A stretch of 64,000 nt of DNA from Cyclobacteriaceae bacterium (GCA_019638275.1 JAHBUC010000011.1:1-64000), one strand, 5' to 3'. Shown: positions 44,441 through 53,141, numbered from the stretch's first letter. The notes: a model not told the origin generated them from the sequence alone. Numbers and translations are program-made.

Positions 44441-44803
44441 ATGGATTCACACAAACGCATTCTCGCCATTTTGTATATTGTTTCGGGCTCGTTCCAGGTT
44501 TTAATTCTTGGCGGACTAGGACTTTTTCTTTCAACCTTGTTTCCTCTAATAGCTGATGAAGCAGGGCCCGATGGTGCCTGGATTCTCGAACTGTTGGGTT
44601 GGGCCATACCGGGTTTATTCTGGATACTCATTCTACTGTTTGCGGTTCCGTCCATCATAGGAGGCATAGCGCTGCTCCAGCACCGGTCGTGGGCATTAAC
44701 CCTTTTACTCATCATGGGATGCTTTAAACTTTTTTCGTTCCCGATTGGCACTGTGTTGGGTATTTATACCATATGGGTGTACGCTGAGGTGAATAAAAAA
44801 TAA
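44441..44803 (+). CDS. small membrane protein
   Basis: 120 residues with four hydrophobic spans (ILAILYIVSGSFQVLILGGLG, LLGWAIPGLFWILILLFAV, IIGGIALLQ, LLLIMGCFKLF). No recognised domain; such proteins are common as uncharacterised inner-membrane proteins in Bacteroidota. Starts 3 bp after folA and is probably co-transcribed. Confidence 0.7.
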   Translation: MDSHKRILAILYIVSGSFQVLILGGLGLFLSTLFPLIADEAGPDGAWILELLGWAIPGLFWILILLFAVPSIIGGIALLQHRSWALTLLLIMGCFKLFSFPIGTVLGIYTIWVYAEVNKK

Positions 44804-44821
44804 TTGAACATCATCAAATTC

Positions 44822-44900
44822 ATTAACCATATAGGCACATAGATCACATAGCAATTATTAGATAAAACTATGCACCTATTTGTCTATGTGGATCAAAAAT
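44822..44900. repeat. ACATAG-type palindromic repeat, copy 2
   Basis: TTAACCATATAGGCACATAG, ATCACATAG on the left and CTATGCACCTAT, TTGTCTATGTGG on the right form an imperfect inverted repeat. Same family as 8316-8393, down to the flanking AAAGAATTC word. Confidence 0.6.
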
Positions 44901-44933
44901 ACGCTTACAAAGAATTCGATTTTTTAAACCACT

Positions 44934-45743
44934 ATGACAAAACTTAAAGGCAAAGTAATCTGGATCACCGGGGCATCATCCGGCATTGGCGAGGCGCTCA
45001 CATACGAATTAGCCAAACGCGGCAACAAACTCATCCTTTCATCGCGCAGAAAAGAAGAATTGGAACGCGTGAAAGGAAATTGTCCGGCACAGGCCCAAGC
45101 TGATATCCGCATTCTACCGCTCGACCTGAGTCAATCCAATACACTTAAGCTTTCTGCGGAAGCAGCCATTCAGTTATTTGGCCATGTGGATGTACTCGTA
45201 AACAATGGCGGCATCAGCCAGCGGAGTCTGGCAAAAGATACCATACTTGATGTTGATCGCAGGGTTATGGAAGTAGACTACTTTGGTCAGATCGCGCTAA
45301 CCAAAAATCTTATCCCACATTTTATTGAACGCAAGCAAGGCCATTATGTAACCATTACCAGCATTACCGGAAAAGTGGGCACACCGTTTCGCACAGGTTA
45401 CTCGGCTGCCAAGCATGCCCTGCACGGATTTTTTGATGCGTTGCGCGCAGAACTCTGGAATGAAAGCCCTGCTATTTATGTAACGCTGGTTTGTCCCGGT
45501 TGGATACGCACCAATGTTTCGATGAATGCATTGGTGGGTGATGGAAGTAAAAATGAAAAAATGGATCCAACCACGGCTGCCGGTTTACCTCCTGAAGTAC
45601 TCGCAAAAAAAATGGTGCGTGCCATTGAAGCCAAAAAGAACGAGGTGTACATCGCAGGAATGAAAGAAACGACTGCTGTTTATTTAAAGCGCCTATTTCC
45701 AAACTTGTTGGCCCGCATCATACGCAAAGCACAGGTACGCTAA
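44934..45743 (+). CDS. short-chain dehydrogenase/reductase
   Basis: 269 residues of a classical SDR. Nucleotide motif GASSGIGEAL at about 13-22, NNGGIS near 90, catalytic Ser in TSITG and Y-x3-K in YSAAKHAL, then PGWIRTN. Resembles the DHRS7B-like subgroup. Substrate unknown; NAD(P)H-linked alcohol or ketone oxidoreduction. Convergent with the following gene with 1 bp between. Confidence 0.93.
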   Translation: MTKLKGKVIWITGASSGIGEALTYELAKRGNKLILSSRRKEELERVKGNCPAQAQADIRILPLDLSQSNTLKLSAEAAIQLFGHVDVLVNNGGISQRSLAKDTILDVDRRVMEVDYFGQIALTKNLIPHFIERKQGHYVTITSITGKVGTPFRTGYSAAKHALHGFFDALRAELWNESPAIYVTLVCPGWIRTNVSMNALVGDGSKNEKMDPTTAAGLPPEVLAKKMVRAIEAKKNEVYIAGMKETTAVYLKRLFPNLLARIIRKAQVR

Positions 45744-45744
45744 T

Positions 45745-47097
45745 CTATCGAAGCATTACACCCAACGAATAACCAGGCCATATCTTTTGCACAACATTGT
45801 TTGGTGCTTGCTCCGCTTGTTGTGTAAGCGTGTCAATATCATTGCCCGAATGGTTTCGGTAATAATTCAGGTCGATTGAGGCTACAACATAAACGCTATG
45901 AAGTTTAGGCGATAACCTCGTACCGGCCAGGATTTTCGGGCGCACCAACAAACTCAACTCGCGCGAAAAAGATTTACCATGATTGATGTGTTGCACATCC
46001 AATCCGTAACTAAAAAAACGGAAAGAGCCCATACCGGGCATACTTGATTTGCTGAAATACATTTTCTTTAACCCATACCCCATTGCCCACATGTTGCCTT
46101 GCCAGCTTGTTCGTGAATAGATTAAACTGTTTTGAACACTTTTGTTAAACCGATCTTCAAGCACCCGACTATTCTTGAAATAATTTCCAGTGGCAATTTC
46201 ATAATTCTGAAGAAAAATGTCGTTGGCATATGCAGCCGCGTAACCCACATCCCCAATATTAATCAACCCAATGGATGTACCATCGCGTGTGCCTACATCT
46301 TTCCCTTTGCGGTAAATATTAATCAAACCGATCTGCGTTCCCTGGCTTCGCCTGGCGATATTGATTATTCCGATTTGAAAACCATTCATCTTGAAAGCAC
46401 GATTCACAAGTCCGATTTGTACACCGGTTGGGTCGTTGTTGTCGTACGAGTTTACGCCTTCCATATTACGGGCACGGTTAAAGGCTCCGAGTTGTACCCC
46501 AAACAATTCACCATCGGTGTAGTTGGAAAGTCCGGCAAGTTGAACACCATCAACCGACTGCATGGCAACATTGGACAAACCCGCTACCTGTACGCCAAAA
46601 ATGTACTTGTTCACTTGATTGATCAAACCAGCTACCTGCACACCCAACATGGCGCCTTTGCTCATGTTAACTCCGCCTGTAAGCTGGCCTCCAAACGCAT
46701 TGTTGATGACCACATTGGTAAGCCCTGAAACCTGCAATCCCGTAAGGTTTGCTTCAAAACCTGAATTAATTTTCTCTTTGATTTCTTTTTCTGACATTCC
46801 CGCAAAGGTGTTGGCGCCCGTAAGGTTAGCTATTCCCGCTACCTGAAGTCCACGTGTTTTTTCTTCATTCAGATTTGAAATAACACCAACTTCAAAAAAC
46901 AGCGCGGCCTTCGAATACCCGGAAGTCAGGTTAACCGAAAACACATTGGTAAACCCACCCGGATGAAGGCCATTTGTTCCCAAGCCGGGCAGCAGTGAAA
47001 GCTGAAAGATTTTTTCATCAGGTTTCTTTTGTTGGGCTATACCGGCAAGCGATAGTAGCAGTAAGCCAACGAAGACAATACGAGTTGGAGGGCACAC
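45745..47097 (-). CDS. LA_2272-family surface repeat protein
   Basis: 450 residues with a signal peptide (IVFVGLLLLSLAGIAQQ). The central part (about 105-275) is tiled with short repeats of the form G-x-Q-V/L-A/G-G-L-x-N (LQVSGLTNV, VQVAGLINQ, VQVAGLSNVA, VQLAGLSNY, TQIGLINI), the LA_2272 surface pattern, expected to form a beta-solenoid. The C-terminus ends PGYSLGVMLR, like an outer-membrane barrel strand. Likely cell surface; role unknown. Confidence 0.85.
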   Translation of the reverse strand: MCPPTRIVFVGLLLLSLAGIAQQKKPDEKIFQLSLLPGLGTNGLHPGGFTNVFSVNLTSGYSKAALFFEVGVISNLNEEKTRGLQVAGIANLTGANTFAGMSEKEIKEKINSGFEANLTGLQVSGLTNVVINNAFGGQLTGGVNMSKGAMLGVQVAGLINQVNKYIFGVQVAGLSNVAMQSVDGVQLAGLSNYTDGELFGVQLGAFNRARNMEGVNSYDNNDPTGVQIGLVNRAFKMNGFQIGIINIARRSQGTQIGLINIYRKGKDVGTRDGTSIGLINIGDVGYAAAYANDIFLQNYEIATGNYFKNSRVLEDRFNKSVQNSLIYSRTSWQGNMWAMGYGLKKMYFSKSSMPGMGSFRFFSYGLDVQHINHGKSFSRELSLLVRPKILAGTRLSPKLHSVYVVASIDLNYYRNHSGNDIDTLTQQAEQAPNNVVQKIWPGYSLGVMLR

Positions 47098-47188
47098 GAT
47101 TGAGCAGAGGGTTTGGTTTCAATTTTATTGATAACGATACTTTAACGCACCACTTCTTTACTTATTTTTAGGCCTTGCAACTTTGTGC

Positions 47189-47941
47189 ATGGAAATCCTC
47201 AACATTGCCTTTATCATCTTCATCGGTTTCATTTCGGGTTTCCTGAATACGGTGGCCGGTGGCGGTTCACTTATCAGTCTGCCGGTGTTGATTTTTATGG
47301 GTCTGCCTGGCTCAGTGGCCAATGCCACTAACCGCGTGGCCATACTTGCGCAAAACATTTTTGCTGTTACGGGTTTCAACAGCAAGGGCATCAAGCTTCC
47401 GTTTCCGTATAGCCTTTACCTTGGTCTGGCCTCTTTGGGCGGAGGATTTTTAGGTGCCACGTTAGCCGTTGATATTGACGATGCTGTATTCAACCGTATA
47501 CTCGCCATCATTATGGTACTGGTGGTAATCAGCATTGTAGTGGAACCGCGAACGAAAAAACTAAACCGACCGGAGCGTTTGGGGGTCAAACATCAGGCGT
47601 TTGGTATACTGGCATTTTTCTTTTTGGGAGTCTATGGCGGATTCATTCAGGCAGGGATTGGTTTTCTGGTAATTGCCGTGCTCACCAACATCAACCATTT
47701 CGGGTTGGTGAAAACAAATTATGTAAAAGTATTTGCCGCTATTGTGTACACCGGTGTGGCCATTATCGTTTTTGCGCTTGAAGGAAAAATTGAATGGCTG
47801 ATGGGGCTGACCCTTGCCGTTGGGCAGGGCTTTGGTGGCTGGTATGCGAGCCGGTGGAGTGTGGATAAAGGAGAAGTTTGGATTAAACGCGTACTCGTGG
47901 TTACCGTAATTGGTTTGGCTGTTAAACTTTGGTTCTTCTGA
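47189..47941 (+). CDS. TauE/SafE-family sulfite exporter-like permease
   Basis: 251 residues from ATG 47189 (a TTG at 47183 is less likely). Eight membrane helices; GFISGFLNTVAGGGSLISLP and GVYGGFIQAGIGFLVIA are the two internal repeat signatures of TauE/SafE. Moves sulfite or organosulfonates; the substrate is unknown here. Stop and next start overlap (TGATG), so it is coupled to the ATP-grasp gene. Confidence 0.92.
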   Translation: MEILNIAFIIFIGFISGFLNTVAGGGSLISLPVLIFMGLPGSVANATNRVAILAQNIFAVTGFNSKGIKLPFPYSLYLGLASLGGGFLGATLAVDIDDAVFNRILAIIMVLVVISIVVEPRTKKLNRPERLGVKHQAFGILAFFFLGVYGGFIQAGIGFLVIAVLTNINHFGLVKTNYVKVFAAIVYTGVAIIVFALEGKIEWLMGLTLAVGQGFGGWYASRWSVDKGEVWIKRVLVVTVIGLAVKLWFF

Positions 47942-48831
47942 TGGTTGATGTTACGCTTCTTACCGATTCACGTTATGTGAATCCTGTAAATCCCGATTGG
48001 TATAAACAAAACATTCTGGATGATGATAAGCTGGTGCGTGAAGCCCTTGAACGAAAAGGCTTAACCGTTGCCCGTACCAACTGGGATAATCCGGATTACG
48101 ATTGGTCAAAAACAAAACTGGCTGTTTTCCGCACAACGTGGGATTACTTTGATCGCTACACTGAATTTTCACAGTGGCTTGATCGCGTAAACAAACAAAC
48201 GCAGTTGGTCAATCCGCTTTCGCTGATACGTTGGAACATCGACAAACATTACTTGCGCGATTTGGAGCAACAGGGCATTCGCATTCCGCCCACTGTATTT
48301 ATTGAGCCGGGCGATCAGCGTACGCTAGCTGAAATTGTTACACCAACACATTGGACGGATATCATTCTCAAACCAGCCATATCAGGTGCAGCGAGACATA
48401 CATACCGGTTAAATCAGGAAAATATTTCAGCACATGAAGAAATTTTCAGGCAACTGATTGCCAACGAGTCTATGTTATTACAGGAATTTCAAAAGCCCGT
48501 GTTGGAAAAAGGCGAAGTGGCTTATATGTTGTTTGGAGGAAAATTCAGTCATGCGGTGTTGAAAAAAGCAAAGCCAGGCGACTTTCGTGTACAGGATGAT
48601 TTTGGTGGCACCGTGCACGACTACCACCCCTCAGCCAAAGAAATTGAATTTGCTGAGCATGCCGTTGCCTACTGCCAACCGGCACCCGTATATGCCCGTG
48701 TGGATGCCATCTGGAATAACCAGGATGAGCTTTGTGTTTCTGAGTTAGAGTTAATAGAGCCCGAATTGTGGTTCAGAAAACACTCGCCTGCCGCGGATAT
48801 GTTTGCGAAAGTGTTATGTAAAGTACTATAA
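47941..48831 (+). CDS. ATP-grasp (RimK/glutathione-synthetase-like) protein
   Basis: 296 residues from ATG 47941. TLLTDSRYVNPVNPDW begins, LVNPLSLIRWNIDKHYLRDL and IILKPAISGAARHTYR give the ATP-grasp lysines, and FGGKFSHAVLKKAKPGDFRVQDDFGG with ELELIEPELW the Mg-binding end. Forms an amide bond using ATP; product unknown, though such proteins are often annotated as prokaryotic glutathione synthetase-like. Confidence 0.85.
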   Translation: MVDVTLLTDSRYVNPVNPDWYKQNILDDDKLVREALERKGLTVARTNWDNPDYDWSKTKLAVFRTTWDYFDRYTEFSQWLDRVNKQTQLVNPLSLIRWNIDKHYLRDLEQQGIRIPPTVFIEPGDQRTLAEIVTPTHWTDIILKPAISGAARHTYRLNQENISAHEEIFRQLIANESMLLQEFQKPVLEKGEVAYMLFGGKFSHAVLKKAKPGDFRVQDDFGGTVHDYHPSAKEIEFAEHAVAYCQPAPVYARVDAIWNNQDELCVSELELIEPELWFRKHSPAADMFAKVLCKVL

Positions 48832-49060
48832 GACATCCCTTCGTTTTAGCAAACAAATATGATTGGTCCATTTATGAATGATGGGGATGAATAATGGTAT
48901 TGAACAAAAAAAATATCCTTTAAAATAACTTGGAAACCGTGATTTTGGAGCAAAAATTTGCCCTTTCGCCATATATGAAATATATTCAATAGCACAAGCA
49001 CAAATGTTGTAGCTCATGCGCTAATGACAACCCAACCACGAACAGACTGAAGAACAATAA

Positions 49061-49675
49061 ATGAGTAACGCTAAATCAATCACGCAGACAATTATTGTAA
49101 CCATTGTGTGTATTGTGTTTATCGTGGTGACAGCGTTTTATCACCACATTGACAAACATTTGACGGGAGTCGTTTTTATCATTCTGACAATCCTCATTCC
49201 AATAACATTTATTGCAATGTTCGTTTATGCAATCAAAGGACTAATTGACATTGCTCGAAACAGACAAAATCTGAGTTTAATTTTCTGCATGCCGACAATT
49301 GTAGCATTATCGTCTCTCATTTATGTGTTTTTTAGTCCATGGCAATTCGACTCTGAGAGTTTAGAAAGTAAAGTTGAAATCAGAGCATGCTACGAGGGGA
49401 CACAAAATCAATCCAATATAAAATTTCGAGAAGACAAGACATTTGAAATACACTCAACGGGAGTTTTCTTTGCAAATTCCTGGTACACTGGACAGTGGTT
49501 AAAATCTGGAGATACACTTTTTTTGAGCTTTGACAATGGAAAACCTAGACTTCTAAGTGACACATTGATTATTCATAACGACCATTTAATTCCAATTGAC
49601 AAAATTGCACTGGCAGACTCCACTGAGGACTACCGGAGAAACTACTATTTAGGTTATTGCAAAGGACTAAATTGA
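49061..49675 (+). CDS. cassette 1: membrane protein of unknown function
   Basis: 204 residues. Three hydrophobic spans (about 9-29, 36-60, 72-94), then a soluble beta-rich part with IRACYEGTQNQSNIKFREDKTFEI and TGQWLKSGDTLFLSFDN. No family recognised. It starts 52 bp inside the cassette; 83 bp separate its stop from the cassette end. The N-terminus MSNAKSITQTIIVTI has no signal cleavage site. Confidence 0.7.
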   Translation: MSNAKSITQTIIVTIVCIVFIVVTAFYHHIDKHLTGVVFIILTILIPITFIAMFVYAIKGLIDIARNRQNLSLIFCMPTIVALSSLIYVFFSPWQFDSESLESKVEIRACYEGTQNQSNIKFREDKTFEIHSTGVFFANSWYTGQWLKSGDTLFLSFDNGKPRLLSDTLIIHNDHLIPIDKIALADSTEDYRRNYYLGYCKGLN

Positions 49676-49757
49676 ATAAGCGGACTCGTTTGCGTCCAAG
49701 TAAATCATCGGTTGACTTTGAGACAAGTCCAAAATAAATAACGGTGGACGCGCACGA

Positions 49758-49930
49758 GCTACAACACCGTGTTTAAATAATTGCGGGGTGTTGTGTCCTT
49801 ATTCAAATCGGTTTCTTAATTTCGTACTTAACCGCGGAGAATTGCGCAGTAGGTCGGGTTTAACATTCCACTTCGTTCCATTTTTAAACCCTCCTATGCC
49901 CGCAACTCTTTAAACACAAAACGTTGTGGC
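49758..49930 (+). repeat. attC-like element 1 (173 bp, long class)
   Basis: Left GCTACAAC, right GTTGTGGC. Arms GTGTTTAAATAATTGCGGG and CCCGCAACTCTTTAAACAC pair with two mismatches. Inside is a hairpin GGGTTTAA...TTAAACCC bounded by GTCG and CTCCTA. Separates cassettes 1 and 2. Confidence 0.72.
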
Positions 49931-49997
49931 CCATTGCCCGACCGAGAAAATAAAGAGTAATTTTTAGTAACTTAGGACTGAAATAACGGACTTAAAA

Positions 49998-50186
49998 ATG
50001 ACCACCAAAGACATAAAATCTGAGATACAGAAGTCACTTGACAAAGTGCCTGAAAGCGTACTCCAAGACGTACTGGACTATTTAAAGCAAGTTGAAAATC
50101 AACCTATTGAGAAAGTGAACCTCACAAGGAATCTAAGAGACATTTTAACTGAAGACAAAGAACTCCTTGAAAGGCTTGCTAAATGA
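49998..50186 (+). CDS. cassette 2: antitoxin of a Doc-type pair
   Basis: 62 residues, acidic and helical (EIQKSLDKVPESVLQDVLDYL, LRDILTEDKELLERLAK), overlapping the toxin by 4 bp (ATGA). The C-terminal LLERLAK tail is typical of short antitoxins that wrap their toxin; no clear DNA-binding fold. A possible -7 element TAACTTAG lies at 49968-49975. Confidence 0.8.
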   Translation: MTTKDIKSEIQKSLDKVPESVLQDVLDYLKQVENQPIEKVNLTRNLRDILTEDKELLERLAK

Positions 50187-50554
50187 TTGACATTAACGAA
50201 GTCGAAAAAATACACGACATTCTTATAGACAAGTTTGGTGGAGCAAAGGGCATTCGAGACAAAGGACTCCTTGAATCATCCATAAACAGACCTTTTCAAA
50301 CATTTGACGGACAAGAATTATATCCTAGCCCGGTAGACAAAGCTGCAGCAATTTTTGAAAGCATAATAACCAATCATCCGTTCATAGATGGTAACAAACG
50401 GACAGCATACGTACTCATGAGACTGATGCTTAAAAATCATAACATTGACATTAACTTAGGACAAAACGATAAGTATGACTTTGTTATTAAAGCAGCAAGT
50501 GGACAATTGACATTCGATCAGATTAAAACCTGGATAAATAACAACTTAAAGTAA
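50183..50554 (+). CDS. doc: cassette 2: Fic/Doc-family toxin
   Basis: 123 residues. The Fic/Doc motif HPFIDGNKR is intact at 65-73, preceded by AAAIFESIITN and followed by TAYVLMRLML. Doc proteins phosphorylate EF-Tu; the N-terminus IHDILIDKFGG is of the death-on-curing type. Together with the upstream antitoxin it makes an addiction module, a frequent integron cargo that stabilises arrays. Confidence 0.92.
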   Translation: MIDINEVEKIHDILIDKFGGAKGIRDKGLLESSINRPFQTFDGQELYPSPVDKAAAIFESIITNHPFIDGNKRTAYVLMRLMLKNHNIDINLGQNDKYDFVIKAASGQLTFDQIKTWINNNLK

Positions 50555-50562
50555 AGGCAACG

Positions 50563-50737
50563 GGCCACAACACCAGGTTTGGTCAATGGCGGGGTGATGT
50601 GTAAGTATAAAGTTTTATCTTCGCTACAACGTTTGCCCACGGGGGACTGTGACGACCTTGTCGGCCTTAGCATTCCGCGATGCTCCATTGCTAAGGCCTC
50701 CTAAGCCCGCCACTGCCCAAACCCAAACGTTAGCGGC
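50563..50737 (+). repeat. attC-like element 2 (175 bp, long class)
   Basis: Left GGCCACAAC, right GTTAGCGGC. Arms GGTTTGGTCAATGGCGGG and CCCGCCACTGCCCAAACC pair with two mismatches; the inner hairpin is GGCCTTAGCA...TGCTAAGGCC. Separates cassettes 2 and 3. Confidence 0.75.
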
Positions 50738-50754
50738 AATTGCCTGAAAAATAA

Positions 50755-51423
50755 ATGAAGCATAAACTAACAACAATAATTTTACTCAAGACAATATTGC
50801 TATTCGGACAAGAAAGCAAATTCAATTGTGACTTAGTAACAGACCGAGTTAAAATTGAATCTGACAGCATTAACTATGAAAACTCATTTATCGACAACCA
50901 CAAAGACATAGGATTAATAAGCAAATCAAAAGCAGACTTTGAAGTAAGATATTACAATACTCCAAGCCTGACTAATGGTGGGCATGTAATAATTATTAGT
51001 TGTGCAGACAACACTATAAAAGCTAAAAAAGTGACTTATTGGTTTTCAGTAAATCAAGACTATGAAAAAAGGAGAATAAACAAGACAAAAGTAGAAGAAC
51101 TTAAACCAAAAAAGACTTGGGACTCATTCTTTGACACGTTGGAAAAACTGAACTTTTATGACTTCCCGACAATGGAAACCATACGCCCTAAAATGAAAAA
51201 ATATATGACTCTAGAAGACGGAAGAGTAGTTGAGAAAAGGTCAATGATAACAGACGGTGTATATTATACACTTGAAATTAAGATTGCGGATAAAATCAGA
51301 AAGTTTTCGTATCACTCACCTATTTCATGGTACCGAGTTTATGACCATGTAGACGAACTTAGACAAGCGGAAGAAATAAAGGAATTCTTTAAAAACAATT
51401 TGACTAAAGGCAACAGCCGCTAA
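50755..51423 (+). CDS. cassette 3: secreted hypothetical protein
   Basis: 222 residues; short signal (KLTTIILLKTILLFGQES). The mature part is charged, with GGHVIIISCADNTIKAKKVTYWF and a helical C-terminus (HVDELRQAEEIKEFF). The stop TAA 51421-51423 lies inside the terminal GCCGCTAAC of the cassette, so the last residues GNSR are encoded by the recombination-site arm. Unknown function. Confidence 0.7.
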   Translation: MKHKLTTIILLKTILLFGQESKFNCDLVTDRVKIESDSINYENSFIDNHKDIGLISKSKADFEVRYYNTPSLTNGGHVIIISCADNTIKAKKVTYWFSVNQDYEKRRINKTKVEELKPKKTWDSFFDTLEKLNFYDFPTMETIRPKMKKYMTLEDGRVVEKRSMITDGVYYTLEIKIADKIRKFSYHSPISWYRVYDHVDELRQAEEIKEFFKNNLTKGNSR

Positions 51424-51548
51424 CACCGGGTTTGTTTAATGGCGGGCGACCGTGTCGCCCGTAGTGTCGGCAAGTTTATTTATATTCGTGTAGGCGGACA
51501 AATCCTCCGGATTTATCCGCCAATAAACAAACCCAAAACGTTGGGCGC
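51416..51548 (+). repeat. attC-like element 3 (133 bp, short class)
   Basis: Left GCCGCTAAC, right GTTGGGCGC. Arms GGGTTTGTTTAATGGCGG and CCGCCAATAAACAAACCC differ by one base. The inside holds two small hairpins (GGGCGAC/GTCGCCC; GGATTTATCC region). Overlaps the stop of cassette 3's gene. Confidence 0.75.
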
Positions 51549-51583
51549 AATGGCCGGACGACAAAAAACACACGACAAATATT

Positions 51584-51979
51584 ATGGCATTTCCAGTTGA
51601 CGAACAATACATAACCGAGACTGAGAAGCAATTGGGATTAAAATTCCCAACGACATTCAAGGACAAAATGAAAATTGAAAACGGTGGAGAGATTGAGACC
51701 GCTGACGACTCATGGACAATTCATCCATTCTTTGACAAGTCCGACATAAAAAGAATTAAACGGACGACAAACAACATAATCCTCGAGACAAAGGAATCAA
51801 GAGAATGGGACAATTTCCCATCGACAGGCATTGCTATCGGTGACAATGGTTCGGGTGACAAGTTGATATTACTACCGACAGACAACGACCCGACACAATT
51901 GAGTGATAAAATTTATTTTTGGTCACACGAGACAGGTGAGATAACAGAAATTGCGGACGACATTAACGAACTGGAGTAA
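51584..51979 (+). CDS. cassette 4: SMI1/KNR4 (SUKH-1) domain protein
   Basis: 131 residues. Features of the SUKH fold: EKQLGLKFPTTFKDKMKIENGG, then GIAIGDNGSGDKLILLPTD and KIYFWSHETGEITEIADDINELE. SUKH proteins are mainly immunity proteins against polymorphic toxins. No toxin partner is in this cassette, so it is an orphan immunity-type gene. The stop lies 9 bp before the terminal motif. Confidence 0.88.
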   Translation: MAFPVDEQYITETEKQLGLKFPTTFKDKMKIENGGEIETADDSWTIHPFFDKSDIKRIKRTTNNIILETKESREWDNFPSTGIAIGDNGSGDKLILLPTDNDPTQLSDKIYFWSHETGEITEIADDINELE

Positions 51980-51987
51980 GGCCACAT

Positions 51988-52123
51988 GCGCCCAACAAAA
52001 AGTTTATGCCAGCTGCGGGTTTGGTGTAGGTATAAAGTTTAGTTTTCTTAATTTCGTTTCTGCCACGGGGGACAAAGACGCGCTTCGAAAGCCGCAGCCG
52101 TCATAAACTCAAACGTTACCGCC
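51988..52123 (+). repeat. attC-like element 4 (136 bp, short class)
   Basis: Left GCGCCCAAC, right GTTACCGCC. Arms AGTTTATGCCAGCTGCGGG and GCCGCAGCCGTCATAAACT pair with a few mismatches. TTTCTTAATTTCGT lies near the middle, as in element 1. Confidence 0.72.
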
Positions 52124-52552
52124 AATACGCGGACAAAGAAATCAAAGAATAAAAAAAATCAAAAGACAATTGACTTGTCCGCAGATAATGACGGCAACTT
52201 TTGACTCGTTCGTTTTCCACAGACAGTAACGCAAATAGGTAACCTTTGACTTGCTCGTCTCCGTAGATAATAACGCAACGTTTGACTTGGGGATAATTCT
52301 TTCAGCAGACAATGCAGTAACGCGAGACAGCGCCCCCCCGAGCGACTAAAGAGAACGCGCGTAAGCGCGAATTTTTTTTAGGTTTGGCGAAGGATATTTT
52401 GAAAAATCGCCTTAAAAAAAAATTTCAAACAGTTTTGACCTAAATGACGACCCAACAGACAACGTTTGGTAAAGTTGGAGCCAGACGCGTCCAAAAATTG
52501 CTAACGGCTGACTTGAGACAAGCTAAAAAATAAGTAACGGTGGACGCGTACT
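52124..52552 (+). other. cassette 5: non-coding cassette with degenerate tandem repeats
   Basis: About 430 bp with no credible reading frame on either strand. It holds about 3.5 degenerate copies of a roughly 42-bp unit (CCGCAGATAATGACGGCAAC; CCACAGACAGTAACGCAAAT; CCGTAGATAATAACGCAACG; CAGCAGACAATGCAGTAACG) between 52177 and 52325, then a terminator-like hairpin at 52355. The last 60 bp resemble the end of cassette 1. It may encode a structured RNA, carry binding sites, or be a decayed gene. Confidence 0.6.
52355..52379 (+). terminator. terminator-like hairpin inside cassette 5
   Basis: CGCGC, loop GTAA, GCGCG followed by AATTTTTTTT: a short GC-only stem with a U-run on the plus strand, implying something upstream in this non-coding cassette is transcribed. 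Confidence 0.6.
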
Positions 52553-52727
52553 GGCGGTAACAACAGGTTTGTGCCAGCTTGCGGGTGATGTGTGGCTATG
52601 AAGTTTTCGTTTCTTTACTTAGTTTCGTAACGGTAGACTGCTTGGACTGGTCGGGCTTAACATTCCGCTACGCTTCATTTTTAAGCCCTCCTATCCGCAA
52701 GCCGTCACAAACCCAAACGTTGTAGCC
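52553..52727 (+). repeat. attC-like element 5 (175 bp, long class)
   Basis: Left GGCGGTAAC, right GTTGTAGCC. Arms GGTTTGTGCCAGCTTGCGG and CCGCAAGCCGTCACAAACC pair with two mismatches; inner hairpin GGGCTTAACA...TTTTTAAGCCC. Separates cassettes 5 and 6. Confidence 0.75.
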
Positions 52728-52778
52728 AATGCGCCTGGACAGTTCAGACTAAAAAATTAGCGGACAACGGTGGACTCA

Positions 52779-53141
52779 ATGAACGAGATGAAAAACAAAT
52801 TAATCGGTGCGACAATATTAATCTTTGGGACAATTCTGTTTTTCAAGACATGGGACAATTACGTTGACATTTGGTATTTACTGACTGACATGCCAGAGCA
52901 TAAAACAACAACGGACTTTTTAATAGCCATTGGACAAGGTGTTGTTTATCTGACTTTGGTTTCAACTTCAATTTTGTTTGGACTTTCATTATTACGGGAC
53001 AAGAAAAAACGGAAAATTGAAAGACTGACCTTCGCGACAATTTTGACCCTCGTCATTTTATTGGAGGTGCCGGTTTACAACTGTGACTTGGGACAAAGCC
53101 GACATTCATTTTGGTACAGCCATAAATCACATTTTCACTAA
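52779..53141 (+). CDS. cassette 6: small membrane protein, possibly frameshifted at its end
   Basis: 120 residues from ATG 52779. Three membrane helices (LIGATILIFGTILFF, LIAIGQGVVYLTLVSTSILFG, LTFATILTLVILL). The current frame ends SHKSHFH; the +1 frame continues from the same point as DIHFGTAINHIFTNDIL...GNEERLE with a TAA at 53181, just before the cassette end as in cassette 4. That tail looks like genuine protein, so a frameshift near 53100 is suspected. Unknown function. Confidence 0.65.
   Translation: MNEMKNKLIGATILIFGTILFFKTWDNYVDIWYLLTDMPEHKTTTDFLIAIGQGVVYLTLVSTSILFGLSLLRDKKKRKIERLTFATILTLVILLEVPVYNCDLGQSRHSFWYSHKSHFH

Noticed and set aside
52124..52552. A coding gene in cassette 5
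   Set aside because: All frames on both strands are interrupted; the region is repetitive and ends in a terminator-like hairpin.
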